From Gelidibacter sediminis (lineage in GTDB: Bacteria; Bacteroidota; Bacteroidia; Flavobacteriales; Flavobacteriaceae): DNA of 64,000 bases. Numbering within the stretch: position 1 is the stretch's first letter; each line of letters begins with the position of its first letter. Below are positions 1 to 8,500 of the stretch, in pieces. A program made the position numbers and the translations under genes. The DNA is taken from assembly GCF_004364975.1 (NCBI RefSeq), contig NZ_SOBW01000008.1, positions 990,610 to 1,054,609 on the forward strand, given 5' to 3'. Below the pieces are notes generated by a model. That model had not been told where the DNA came from. It saw only the letters and a list, made by a program, of their open reading frames with translations, and made no database searches.

Positions 1-157
1 GCAGCATACTTGGGTCAATCAAGAATTATCCAGCGCTGATGCTATTACGTTAGAGATATCGTTTATCAACCCTAATACCAAAGGGTATAAATTATATCGA
101 ATGTATATAGATACTCATGGCAAACAAGCTTTGCATTTAATTGAAGAACACAGTTAA
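1..157 (+). CDS. C-terminal end of an unrecognised protein (partial)
   Basis: Reading from base 2, an open frame runs from the window edge to a TAA at 155-157, giving the last 51 residues of a protein. The peptide is hydrophilic, contains a segment reading INPNTKGYKLYRMY and ends in LIEEHS. I do not recognise a family. The frame points towards miaE, whose start lies 70 bp downstream, so the two could share a transcript, but no terminator or promoter is clear in the gap. The gene start is outside the window. Confidence 0.6.
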   Translation, partial: QHTWVNQELSSADAITLEISFINPNTKGYKLYRMYIDTHGKQALHLIEEHS

Positions 158-227
158 TTACTAACCTTTTTAAACACTCCCAAAGGCCACCGTTATAAAA
201 TGGGTGACTTTAAAATGATACAACATT

Positions 228-809
228 ATGCTCGGACTAAAATTACCCACTGATCCACGTTGGGTCAACATTGTTGAAAAAAATATTGAAGACATTTTAA
301 CAGACCATGCTTACTGTGAACAAAAAGCGACTAGTACTGCCATATCATTAATTGTTAGTTTTCCAGAATATACTGAACTGGTGCAAGAAATGGTAGCTTT
401 GGTTAAAGAGGAAATTAGCCACTTTAAAATGGTACACGATAAAATACTTGAAAACGGATGGACGCTTGGTCGCGATCGTAAAGACGAGTATGTTTTACAA
501 TTGATTACATTTTTTCCTAAAGGCGGCAGCAGGACCACACAATTGGTACACCGGTTACTTTATGCGGCCTTAATTGAAGCGAGAAGTTGCGAACGTTTCC
601 GTTTGTTATCTGAAGAATTGGAAGATAAGGAGTTGGCCGAATTTTATCGCAGGTTAATGGTGAGCGAAGCCAATCATTATACCATGTTTTTAGGATTTGC
701 CAGACAGTATGGAGACCGTAAGGAAGTCGATAAAAAATGGAATGATCTATTAGAGTTTGAAGCTGAAATCATGAAAAACTTGAGTAAAAGTGAAACGATT
801 CATGGATAG
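228..809 (+). CDS. miaE: tRNA 2-methylthio-N6-isopentenyladenosine-37 hydroxylase (MiaE)
   Basis: The 193-residue protein matches the MiaE family, a ferritin-like diiron monooxygenase that hydroxylates the isopentenyl group on A37 of tRNAs reading U-starting codons. The metal-binding pattern of the fold is visible: EEISH around residue 64, EARSCERF around 122 and SEANHY around 152, spaced as in a four-helix diiron bundle. The length is normal for the family. The ATG at 228 is the first in frame and gives the typical LPTDPRW opening. A strong hairpin terminator follows at 837-869, shared with the convergent barrel gene. Neither miaA nor miaB lies in the window, so the substrate assignment rests on family resemblance. 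Confidence 0.9.
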   Translation: MLGLKLPTDPRWVNIVEKNIEDILTDHAYCEQKATSTAISLIVSFPEYTELVQEMVALVKEEISHFKMVHDKILENGWTLGRDRKDEYVLQLITFFPKGGSRTTQLVHRLLYAALIEARSCERFRLLSEELEDKELAEFYRRLMVSEANHYTMFLGFARQYGDRKEVDKKWNDLLEFEAEIMKNLSKSETIHG

Positions 810-836
810 GAATCCTGAACTTTAAATTCTAAGTAT

Positions 837-869
837 AAAAAAAGCTCCAGTCAATGTGGAGCTTTTTTT
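837..869. terminator. Bidirectional terminator between miaE and the barrel gene
   Basis: AAAGCTCCA (841-849) and TGGAGCTTT (857-865) pair perfectly around a 7-nt loop. An A run on the left and a T run on the right make it work for both converging genes. Confidence 0.85.
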
Positions 870-886
870 GTTTGGAATAATAAACA

Positions 887-1414
887 TTAGAGCCTATACG
901 TTACTCCAAATTGCATAACACCTTGCGTTGCTTCAAGGTTTATATCATCATTAAATACATTGGTGATTCCGTATAAATAACGGAAGTCAATTCCAAATTC
1001 GTCAGTGAGCATATATTCAGCAAACCCAACACCTGAGAATGCAAAATTTTTAAAACCATCATCATGTTTATGCACTTTTAGTCCTACCTGCGGTCCAACG
1101 CCAAGTTTCAATCCACCAACGATATTGTAGTTTAAAATGACTGGTAAATTTAAGTAGTCAGTTTTAAAATTTTGAAGATTTGCACCCTCTGGAGAATATT
1201 GCAATTCAGTCATTACCGCCAAGGTTTCAGTCAATCCAAAATCTACGAAAGCTCCAAAAACGAAGCCATTTCTATGCGGATTGGACATGATGCCGTCTTC
1301 TTTATAATCCATATTAGAAACGTTGGTACCAAAATGAACACCATATTTAATGTCTTGTGAAAATGTATAGGTAGATAAACCTATAACCAATACTAATGTG
1401 TATAATTTTTTCAT
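887..1414 (-). CDS. Outer-membrane beta-barrel protein, PorT-like family
   Basis: The 175-residue product has a signal peptide (positive MKKL start, hydrophobic core, cleavage likely after TFSQ near residue 20). Alternating aromatic and hydrophobic strands follow, ending in MQFGVTYRL, a typical outer-membrane C-terminus. The opening YGVHFGTNVSNM is typical of the small PorT/OMP_b-brl families of Bacteroidota. Two more proteins of this general type are encoded at 40021-40506 and 41031-41669. The gene stands alone, ending at the shared terminator near 837-869. Its ligand or function cannot be read from sequence, and despite the family name this is not necessarily a type IX secretion component. 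Confidence 0.75.
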   Translation of the reverse strand: MKKLYTLVLVIGLSTYTFSQDIKYGVHFGTNVSNMDYKEDGIMSNPHRNGFVFGAFVDFGLTETLAVMTELQYSPEGANLQNFKTDYLNLPVILNYNIVGGLKLGVGPQVGLKVHKHDDGFKNFAFSGVGFAEYMLTDEFGIDFRYLYGITNVFNDDINLEATQGVMQFGVTYRL

Positions 1415-1507
1415 AATATTTGATTTGAGGATGCGAATATAACTCGAAAACCAGTACGTTTTTTAATTATTAGATGTGTTACAGAGAAAAGAAGTCAAAA
1501 GGTTATG

Positions 1508-2416
1508 TCAAACAATATTGACGCTAGAAACTGCACCAAAATAAACGCTTTTAATAATGCCATCAGAAAGTCCGATTTTTGGCACATAGATATACTTGGC
1601 ATCACTCCATTTCATAGCACTTAGATAGATTCGTGTTGCGGGTATGATCACATCAGCCCGATCCTGATTTAAATCCAATTCTGTAATACGCTCTTCATAA
1701 CTGTAGGTTTGCAACATGTTATAATACGAGGTCAAATAGAAATATGTAAGAGGCTTCCCTAAAGGTTTTCCAGAAATTTTAAAGATTTTGTTGATATTTC
1801 CTCCAGATCCCAAGAGGTCAATTTTTTCAAAATCTTTGGTATTTTGCTTAATCCAAGCCTCCAGCTCTAACCAAGCTTCCTTCTGTACAATGTCATTTAG
1901 CAACCGTACCGTTCCTATTTTAAAAGATTTTGAAGCAGTTGTTATTCCTTGATGAATAACAGAGAATTCGGAACTTCCTCCACCAACATCCACGTATAAA
2001 TAAGTCTTACTTTTATCGATAAAACTATTTAAATCTGTAGCGGCAATGATTGCAGCTTCTTCTTCACCGTCTATAATGTCAATTTTTACCTTAGAGTGCT
2101 TTTTGATGAGCTTTACAATGTCCTTGCCATTTTCAGCTTCACGCATTGCCGAAGTTGCACAGGCCTTATAAGCGATTACTTTATGGGATTTCATAAGCAA
2201 TTTAAAGGCATTCATGGTATCAATCAGACGCAGTTCATTCTCTTTTGAAATTTTCTGATTTAAAAACACATCGGCACCTAAACGAATCGGTACCCTTACC
2301 AATGAACTTTTCTTGAAAAGTGTAGGTTTCCCTTTTTGTTCAATGATATTTGAAATGAGTAAACGTACCGCATTTGAACCAATGTCAATTGCAGCATATT
2401 TTTTAATGGTTAACAT
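1508..2416 (-). CDS. ppx: Exopolyphosphatase / guanosine pentaphosphatase (Ppx/GppA)
   Basis: This 302-residue member of the ASKHA ATPase superfamily shows the first phosphate loop (AAIDIGSNAVRLLI, residues 8-21), the second phosphate-binding motif (YVDVGGGSSEFSV, about 140) and the third (LLGSGGNINKIF, about 200). Family members release phosphate from polyphosphate ends or hydrolyse pppGpp; sequence alone does not decide between them. It is short, having only the catalytic pair of domains without the C-terminal HD domain of E. coli Ppx, which is usual in Bacteroidota. It starts 3 bp after the ppk stop, so the two are almost certainly co-transcribed, favouring a polyphosphate role. Confidence 0.88.
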   Translation of the reverse strand: MLTIKKYAAIDIGSNAVRLLISNIIEQKGKPTLFKKSSLVRVPIRLGADVFLNQKISKENELRLIDTMNAFKLLMKSHKVIAYKACATSAMREAENGKDIVKLIKKHSKVKIDIIDGEEEAAIIAATDLNSFIDKSKTYLYVDVGGGSSEFSVIHQGITTASKSFKIGTVRLLNDIVQKEAWLELEAWIKQNTKDFEKIDLLGSGGNINKIFKISGKPLGKPLTYFYLTSYYNMLQTYSYEERITELDLNQDRADVIIPATRIYLSAMKWSDAKYIYVPKIGLSDGIIKSVYFGAVSSVNIV

Positions 2417-2419
2417 AAT

Positions 2420-4480
2420 TTAATTTTCTAGCTTATCAACATAATAATTATAAATGGCAAATTGCGCTCTTACCTTTGGCAAATCATTATGCTTGTATTT
2501 ATTTTCATGAGAACCACACAGCATGCGGGCTTTCACATTATCGTTCCAAGAGATTTCAAAGACATCCAACAATTCCTGTTTAATGTCTTTGTCATAAATT
2601 GGACAGGTTATTTCCACTCTGTTTTCAATGTTACGAGACATCCAATCTGCAGATGAAATAAAGACTTTAGGATCGTTATTATTGCAAAATACCAATAATC
2701 TGGTATGTTCCAAAAACTTATCAATGATACTCACCACCTCAATATTTTCACTCATGCCTTGGATACCTGGAACCAAACAACAGATTCCTCGTACTATCAT
2801 CTGTATTTTGACACCTGCCCTACTGGCCTCATAAAGTTTGTCTACCATCATATAACTTGAAATGCTGTTCAACTTCAACTTGATATAGGCTGGTTTTCCT
2901 TGTTTGACGTTCTCAATTTCTGTATCAATCAGTTTAAACAATTTGGTTTTGGTATAGTGCGGCGAGACAATAATGTGTTTATATCTAAATATTTTATAAT
3001 TGGTTTCAAAAAAATCAAACACTTTAACCACATCCTTTAAAATCTTTTGATCTGAGGTAAAGAGTGTGAAATCTGTATAAAGCTTGGCAGTTGACTCATT
3101 AAAATTGCCTGTACTTAAAAAACCATAGCGTTTAATCTTATTATTTTCCTCGCGCTCTATAACACACATTTTACTATGCACCTTAAGTCCTTTTACGCCA
3201 AATAAAAGATTGACGCCATCGGTTTGCATCTGCTCAGCATAGTCTATATTGGCCTGCTCATCAAAACGAGCCTGCAATTCAATAGCCACCGTAACTTTTT
3301 TACCATTCTTGGCCGCATTAATCAAGGCGCTGGCCACGTGCGAAATTTGGGCCAGACGATAGATAGTAATTTTAATGTTTTTTACTTTAGGATCTAAAGC
3401 CGCCTCCCTTAAAAATTTTACGATATAAGAAAATGTATGGTATGGTGTATGGAGTAGGAAATCTTTTTTTGCAATATTCTTAAAAATACTGGTTTCCAAA
3501 CTCAAGCCTTTAACAGGTAATGGCTTAATTTTATCATATAACAAATCAGTCCTTCCCAAGCTGGGAAAATCCATATAATCTCTTCTATTATGGTAACGTC
3601 CACCTGGAATAACACTGTCTTTTGAGTCAATTCCCATGATATTCATCAAAAACAATAGGGTTTCCTGATCAATGGTTTTATCATACACAAAACGAACAGG
3701 CTCTCCCGTTTGTCGATGTTTTACACTGTCTGAAATTTTCTCAATAAAACTCTTACTTAAATCGCTCTCAAAGTCCAATTCGCCATCACGCGTAATTTTG
3801 ATCATATGCGCCGATACTGACTCATACTCAAATATATTGAAAATGTCGTTCATACAATAACGCAACAAATCATCCAACAGAATAATATAATTGTCATTTT
3901 CTTTCTTAGGAAGCACCACGAAACGGTCCATTGTTTTAGGGATTTCTATCAGGGCATATTGCTTTTCTTGATTGGCCAAAACCATTCTAACAGCCAAATA
4001 AGCCGCACTATCCTTTAGCGTTGGAAGCTTTACCAAATCGCTCAATATAATGGTTACCAAAGCAGGACTTACATGTTGAATAAAATAATTCTTGATAAAT
4101 TTGTGGTGAATTTCATCAATCTGCGTCTCATTGACAATGTGTATGTCTTCATCTTCCAAACGCTTGTGTATGGTTGCTAAAATGTCAAGACTATCACTTT
4201 GCTGTTTAATGACAATTTGAGTAATAATTTCTAAAAGCTCACTTGCAGAAATTCCGCCCAACTCACTTTTACCAGTCTTTCCGGCCTCGTCAATCCGTTT
4301 CACCGTGGCGTATCGCACTTTAAAAAACTCGTCCAAGTTATTCGAAAAAATGCCTAAAAACCTAAGCCGTTCAATTAAAGGCACAGTTTCGTCCTCAGCC
4401 TCTTGTAAAACACGTTCATTAAACTGCAACCAGCTTAATTCTCTATTGATGTATGTGTTAGAATATATATCTGTAATCAT
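2420..4480 (-). CDS. ppk1: Polyphosphate kinase 1 (Ppk1)
   Basis: Ppk1 reversibly transfers the gamma phosphate of ATP to polyphosphate. The product shows the N-terminal NRELSWLQFNERVL signature, the phospholipase D-like core with the autophosphorylated histidine in GLKVHSKMCVIE, and STGNFNESTAKLYTDF. I place the start at the ATG at 4480 (686 residues). A frame opened by TTG at 4510 is possible, but that TTG is the end of a promoter-like TATATTTG box, so it is probably not translated. Upstream sixA is separated by its own terminator (4587-4616). ppx follows 3 bp after the stop, forming a synthesis and breakdown pair. Confidence 0.93.
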   Translation of the reverse strand: MITDIYSNTYINRELSWLQFNERVLQEAEDETVPLIERLRFLGIFSNNLDEFFKVRYATVKRIDEAGKTGKSELGGISASELLEIITQIVIKQQSDSLDILATIHKRLEDEDIHIVNETQIDEIHHKFIKNYFIQHVSPALVTIILSDLVKLPTLKDSAAYLAVRMVLANQEKQYALIEIPKTMDRFVVLPKKENDNYIILLDDLLRYCMNDIFNIFEYESVSAHMIKITRDGELDFESDLSKSFIEKISDSVKHRQTGEPVRFVYDKTIDQETLLFLMNIMGIDSKDSVIPGGRYHNRRDYMDFPSLGRTDLLYDKIKPLPVKGLSLETSIFKNIAKKDFLLHTPYHTFSYIVKFLREAALDPKVKNIKITIYRLAQISHVASALINAAKNGKKVTVAIELQARFDEQANIDYAEQMQTDGVNLLFGVKGLKVHSKMCVIEREENNKIKRYGFLSTGNFNESTAKLYTDFTLFTSDQKILKDVVKVFDFFETNYKIFRYKHIIVSPHYTKTKLFKLIDTEIENVKQGKPAYIKLKLNSISSYMMVDKLYEASRAGVKIQMIVRGICCLVPGIQGMSENIEVVSIIDKFLEHTRLLVFCNNNDPKVFISSADWMSRNIENRVEITCPIYDKDIKQELLDVFEISWNDNVKARMLCGSHENKYKHNDLPKVRAQFAIYNYYVDKLEN

Positions 4481-4507
4481 TAAATACAAGGTGAATTTAG
4501 TCTCTGA

Positions 4508-4515
4508 CAAATATA
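4508..4515 (-). promoter_or_regulatory. Promoter -7 box of ppk-ppx, decides the ppk start
   Basis: On the minus strand the sequence reads TATATTTG, an exact match to the Bacteroidota TAnnTTTG box, ending 27 nt before the ATG at 4480. It overlaps the alternative TTG start codon, which excludes that start if the box is used. I see no convincing -33 TTTG at the expected distance. Confidence 0.5.
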
Positions 4516-4586
4516 TTCTATTTATAACTTAAAAGGAAGTTACAATTTAAGGAATAGCTATTTGTTAACTTAGGAATGTCACTTGT

Positions 4587-4616
4587 AAAAAAACCAACTA
4601 TTAAGTGTTGGTTTTC
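4587..4616 (-). terminator. Terminator of sixA
   Basis: AAAACCAAC (4590-4598) pairs with GTTGGTTTT (4607-4615) around an 8-nt loop. Read on the minus strand it is followed by a run of T, just after the sixA stop. Confidence 0.75.
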
Positions 4617-4622
4617 TGGATG

Positions 4623-5108
4623 CTACTTCAAATCTTTGGGCTTTCTAATCATTTTGGTATGACCTTTTTTTATTTTCTTCCATGAATCCACGTCAAATTC
4701 AATCATAACGAATCCTGAGGTTGGTAAATTGTCAAGAGATTGATTGCCAAGGGTGTTGGTTAATTCAGTAAAAGCATGATTGTGACCAAATAATATAACC
4801 TGATCATATACATCGTCCAAATTCTTAATAAAACGCAACACCCGATTTCCTCCAAAATCATAGAGCTGTTCTTCTATAGACAATATTTGTTCTGGATAAT
4901 TTAAGTTGTTCATAAAAATCTTGCAAGTACTTAAAGCTCTATTGGCTGGACTTGAAAAAATGGCATCAGGTATATATTGAAGGCTATCCAATGATTTTGA
5001 AAGTAGTGCTGCGTCGTTAACTCCTCTCTTACTTAAAGGACGCTTTAAATCAGTAATATCATGTTCCCAAGAGGATTTAGCATGTCTTATTAGTACTAAT
5101 GTCTTCAT
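4623..5108 (-). CDS. sixA: Phosphohistidine phosphatase, SixA-like histidine phosphatase
   Basis: The 161-residue protein belongs to the histidine phosphatase (phosphoglycerate mutase-like) superfamily. The catalytic LIRHAKS motif sits at residues 6-12, the phosphate-binding SSPANRAL near 53-60, and the second catalytic histidine in LFGHNHAF near 110. The small size and the RHAKSSW start are typical of SixA, which dephosphorylates phosphohistidine on phosphotransfer proteins. No cognate histidine phosphotransfer protein is nearby. It lies directly upstream of ppk-ppx on the same strand but is separated by a terminator and a ppk promoter box, so the grouping suggests a shared phosphate theme rather than one transcript. 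Confidence 0.85.
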   Translation of the reverse strand: MKTLVLIRHAKSSWEHDITDLKRPLSKRGVNDAALLSKSLDSLQYIPDAIFSSPANRALSTCKIFMNNLNYPEQILSIEEQLYDFGGNRVLRFIKNLDDVYDQVILFGHNHAFTELTNTLGNQSLDNLPTSGFVMIEFDVDSWKKIKKGHTKMIRKPKDLK

Positions 5109-5596
5109 AGTGTATGTCGATTAAATGCAGTTATTATCGGTAATCCGCTCATTATCTCCGTTTTAACGATTATTTGGGTCTCTTAACATTTATATTTGCT
5201 TTAGCTCATACTAATCTGTTGCTTTGTTAACATAATTATTAATGTAACGACCCCAAAATCTAAAAACATGTTAATAGATCCATAAAATTCGACAACGTAT
5301 TCCGAAGTCGGTCTTCCCTCAAGATAAACATTCAGAAGCTTTAACAATTACCAAATAGACATTGAATGTCATGTTTAGGTGTGCTTCTCTACAGTAATTA
5401 AATCAAATTAATTATTCTTTTAAAGAAAGACTAAATTAATAAAAATATGGCTTTAATTATTTTATACTCATCAATAATATATTGTTTTGCTAATAAAACT
5501 TATAGACATTCCAATATATTAAAGTCAACAAATATCGCTTTTAATCATATAATAATTAGTCACACTTCTTATACCATAATTTAATAAATAAGGCTT
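5109..5596. other. 488-bp non-coding region between sixA and the adhesin operon
   Basis: No credible ORF is present. The stretch must hold the promoters of two divergent transcripts. The only exact TAnnTTTG box on the plus strand is TATATTTG at 5191-5198, which would leave a leader of about 390 nt before the adhesin; a TTTG lies 14 nt upstream, shorter than the usual spacing. A small hairpin GACATT/AATGTC occurs near 5357-5370. I recognise no riboswitch or small RNA family. Confidence 0.5.
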
Positions 5597-8500
5597 ATGA
5601 AAACAATTACTCATCAAATCATTATAAAACCTTGCCTGTTTTTAATGGTTTTCCTTATTCAAAGTTTTGTGTTTTCACAAACACAACCATTTTATATAGA
5701 CTCTGACTCTGGAGAATCGAACTCCCTGTCAATAAGTGCAGATGTAACGCTGTCTAAAGATGTCCTTGCCGATTGTACCGCAAATGACTTTACTTTAGCT
5801 AACTTATATCTTGCAGATGAAAATGGAAATCCATTGGCAAATACCTGTACTCCAGGCACAACCCAATCGGCATTTATTTATGTAAAGTTTGCCGCCAATA
5901 CAAACGCCAACAGATACAGTTTGTTCTTGGATTATGACGTATACGTAAATGGTGAAGAGGGTGAACATAGGAGTGCTTGTCTATATGAAAAACAAGCTAT
6001 CCCTGTTGGTCAGAATTTACGATTGCAAGAAATTAATTGGACATGTGGTGACCGCATTGAATTGAAGAATTTTTATATGGCGTGGCAATCTACCAGCAAC
6101 GCAAGCTGTGGTACGAATCCTGCCAAATGCTATCAAAACCCTCCAGGTTTTGTTGTGAACGCACCATTAATTGCCAATTTTACTTCGGCATCAAATTGTG
6201 ATTCTTATGTTGTTCAACTAACAAGTACAACAACTGGTGGTGATATCAATAATCCATACACTTACAAGTGGGATATTAATAACGATGGAAGTGTTGAATA
6301 TACAACAGCCAATCCTAGTCATAATTTCGGGGTTCCTGGAACATATCAAGTAAAGTTACAAGTTACCGATGCTGTTGGCAAAGTAGATTCTCAAATCCAT
6401 GCCATTACAGTAAATCCGATATTGCAGAATTTGACATTAACCAGTTCTATTATCGCCTGTAGTGGTGGCAATACTGGAGAAATTTTAGCAAGTGGTGTTA
6501 CAGGTGGGGTTGGAAACTATACTTACAGCATTAGCCCTAAACCATCTGGATATGTTCAAAATGGTGCACAATTCACAAATCTTCCGGCAGGTTCCTATAC
6601 GGTGACTGTTTCAGATGAAAATAATTGTACTATTAGTGCAGATACTACTATTTCCGTTGCTGAAAGTACAACACCATCCATAACAGCTCCTGCTAATTTT
6701 ACTGTTGAAGGATGTACAACTGCAGAGATAAAAAATAATGGATCTACGGCCTTAAGCTTTAGTACAACTCCAGTAAATATCACCACAACAGAATTTACTG
6801 CGGAAGGTGGAACATTTACAGAATCAAATGTTTCAATTACATATCAAGATGCACAATTTGGCACCTGTCCTATTGTAATTACAAGAACCTTTACTATAAC
6901 TAATGACTGTGGAAATTCGGCTTCTGCTACACAAACTATAAACATTGCTGATACTATTGCACCGGTATTTGCTGCATTACCTTCACCTTCAACAATTGAA
7001 TGTGGTGCAACGCCAAACTTTGCTCAAGCAACTGCTACAGATGCATGTGGTGGCGAGGTGAACTTAACTTTTGTAGATGTTACAACACCTGGATCATGTG
7101 ATGGTACTTACGCCATTACAAGAACGTGGACTGCAACAGATGCCTGTGGAAATGCATCTACAGCTTCTCAAACCATCAATATTAACGATACAACGGCTCC
7201 TGTTTTTGCCTCATTACCGGCACCTTCAACAATTGAATGTGGTGCAACGCCAAACTTTGCTCAAGCAACTGCTACAGATGCATGTGGCGGTGAGGTGACC
7301 TTAACTTATGAAGATACTACCACTCCTGGTTCATGTGAAGGTGCTTACGCTATTACAAGAACATGGACTGCAACAGATGCCTGTGGTAATGCATCTACAG
7401 CTTCTCAAACCATCAATATTAACGATACAACGGCCCCTGTTTTTGCTGCATTACCGGCACCTTCAATAATAGAATGTGGTGCAACGCCAAACTTTACGCA
7501 AGCATCTGCTACAGATGCATGTGGTGACGAGGTGAACTTAACTTTTGTAGATGTTACAACAACTGGATCATGTGATGGTACTTACGCCATTACAAGAACG
7601 TGGACTGCAACAGATGCCTGTGGAAATGCATCTACAGCTTCTCAAACCATCAATATTAACGATACAACGGCCCCTGTTTTTGCCGCATTACCTGCACCTT
7701 CAACAATTGAATGTGGTGCAACGCCAAACTTTGCTCAAGCAACTGCTACAGATGCTTGTGGTGGTGAGGTGAGCCTAAGTTATGAGGATATTACCACACC
7801 TGGTTCATGTGATGGTACTTACGCCATTACAAGAACGTGGACTGCAATAGATGCCTGTGGAAATGCATCTACAGCTTCTCAAACCATCAATATTAACGAT
7901 ACAACGGCTCCTGTTTTTGCCGCATTACCTGCACCTTCAACAATTGAATGTGGTGCAACACCAAACTTCGCTCAAGCTTCGGCTTTAGATGCATGTGGTG
8001 GTGAGGTGACCTTAACTTATGAAGATACTACCTCTCCTGGTTCATGTGAAGGTGCTTACGCTATTACAAGAACATGGACTGCAACAGATGCCTGTGGTAA
8101 TGCATCTACAGCTTCTCAAACCATCAATATTAACGATACAACGGCCCCTGTTTTTGCTGCATTGCCTGATGAGACAACTATTGATTGTGAACAAACGCCA
8201 AGCTTTGTCCAAGCAACTGCAACTGATGCCTGCGACTCAGATATTACTTTAACTTTTGAGGATGTTACAACACCTGGATTATGTGAAGGTGCTTATACTA
8301 TTACAAGAACTTGGACTGCTACTGACAATTGTGGAAATGCTTCAACGGCAGCACAAATAATCAATGTTCAAGACATTACTGCTCCAGTATTTGCAGCACT
8401 CCCTAATGAATCAACCATTGAGTGTTCAGAAACACCAAGTTTTGCTCAGGCTACAGCAGTTGATGCTTGTGGATCTTCAGTTACATTAACTTTCAAGGAT

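Noticed and set aside
4481-4510. Ten-residue N-terminal extension of Ppk1 from a TTG codon
   Set aside because: The TTG is part of an exact TATATTTG promoter box, so it would lie upstream of the transcript.
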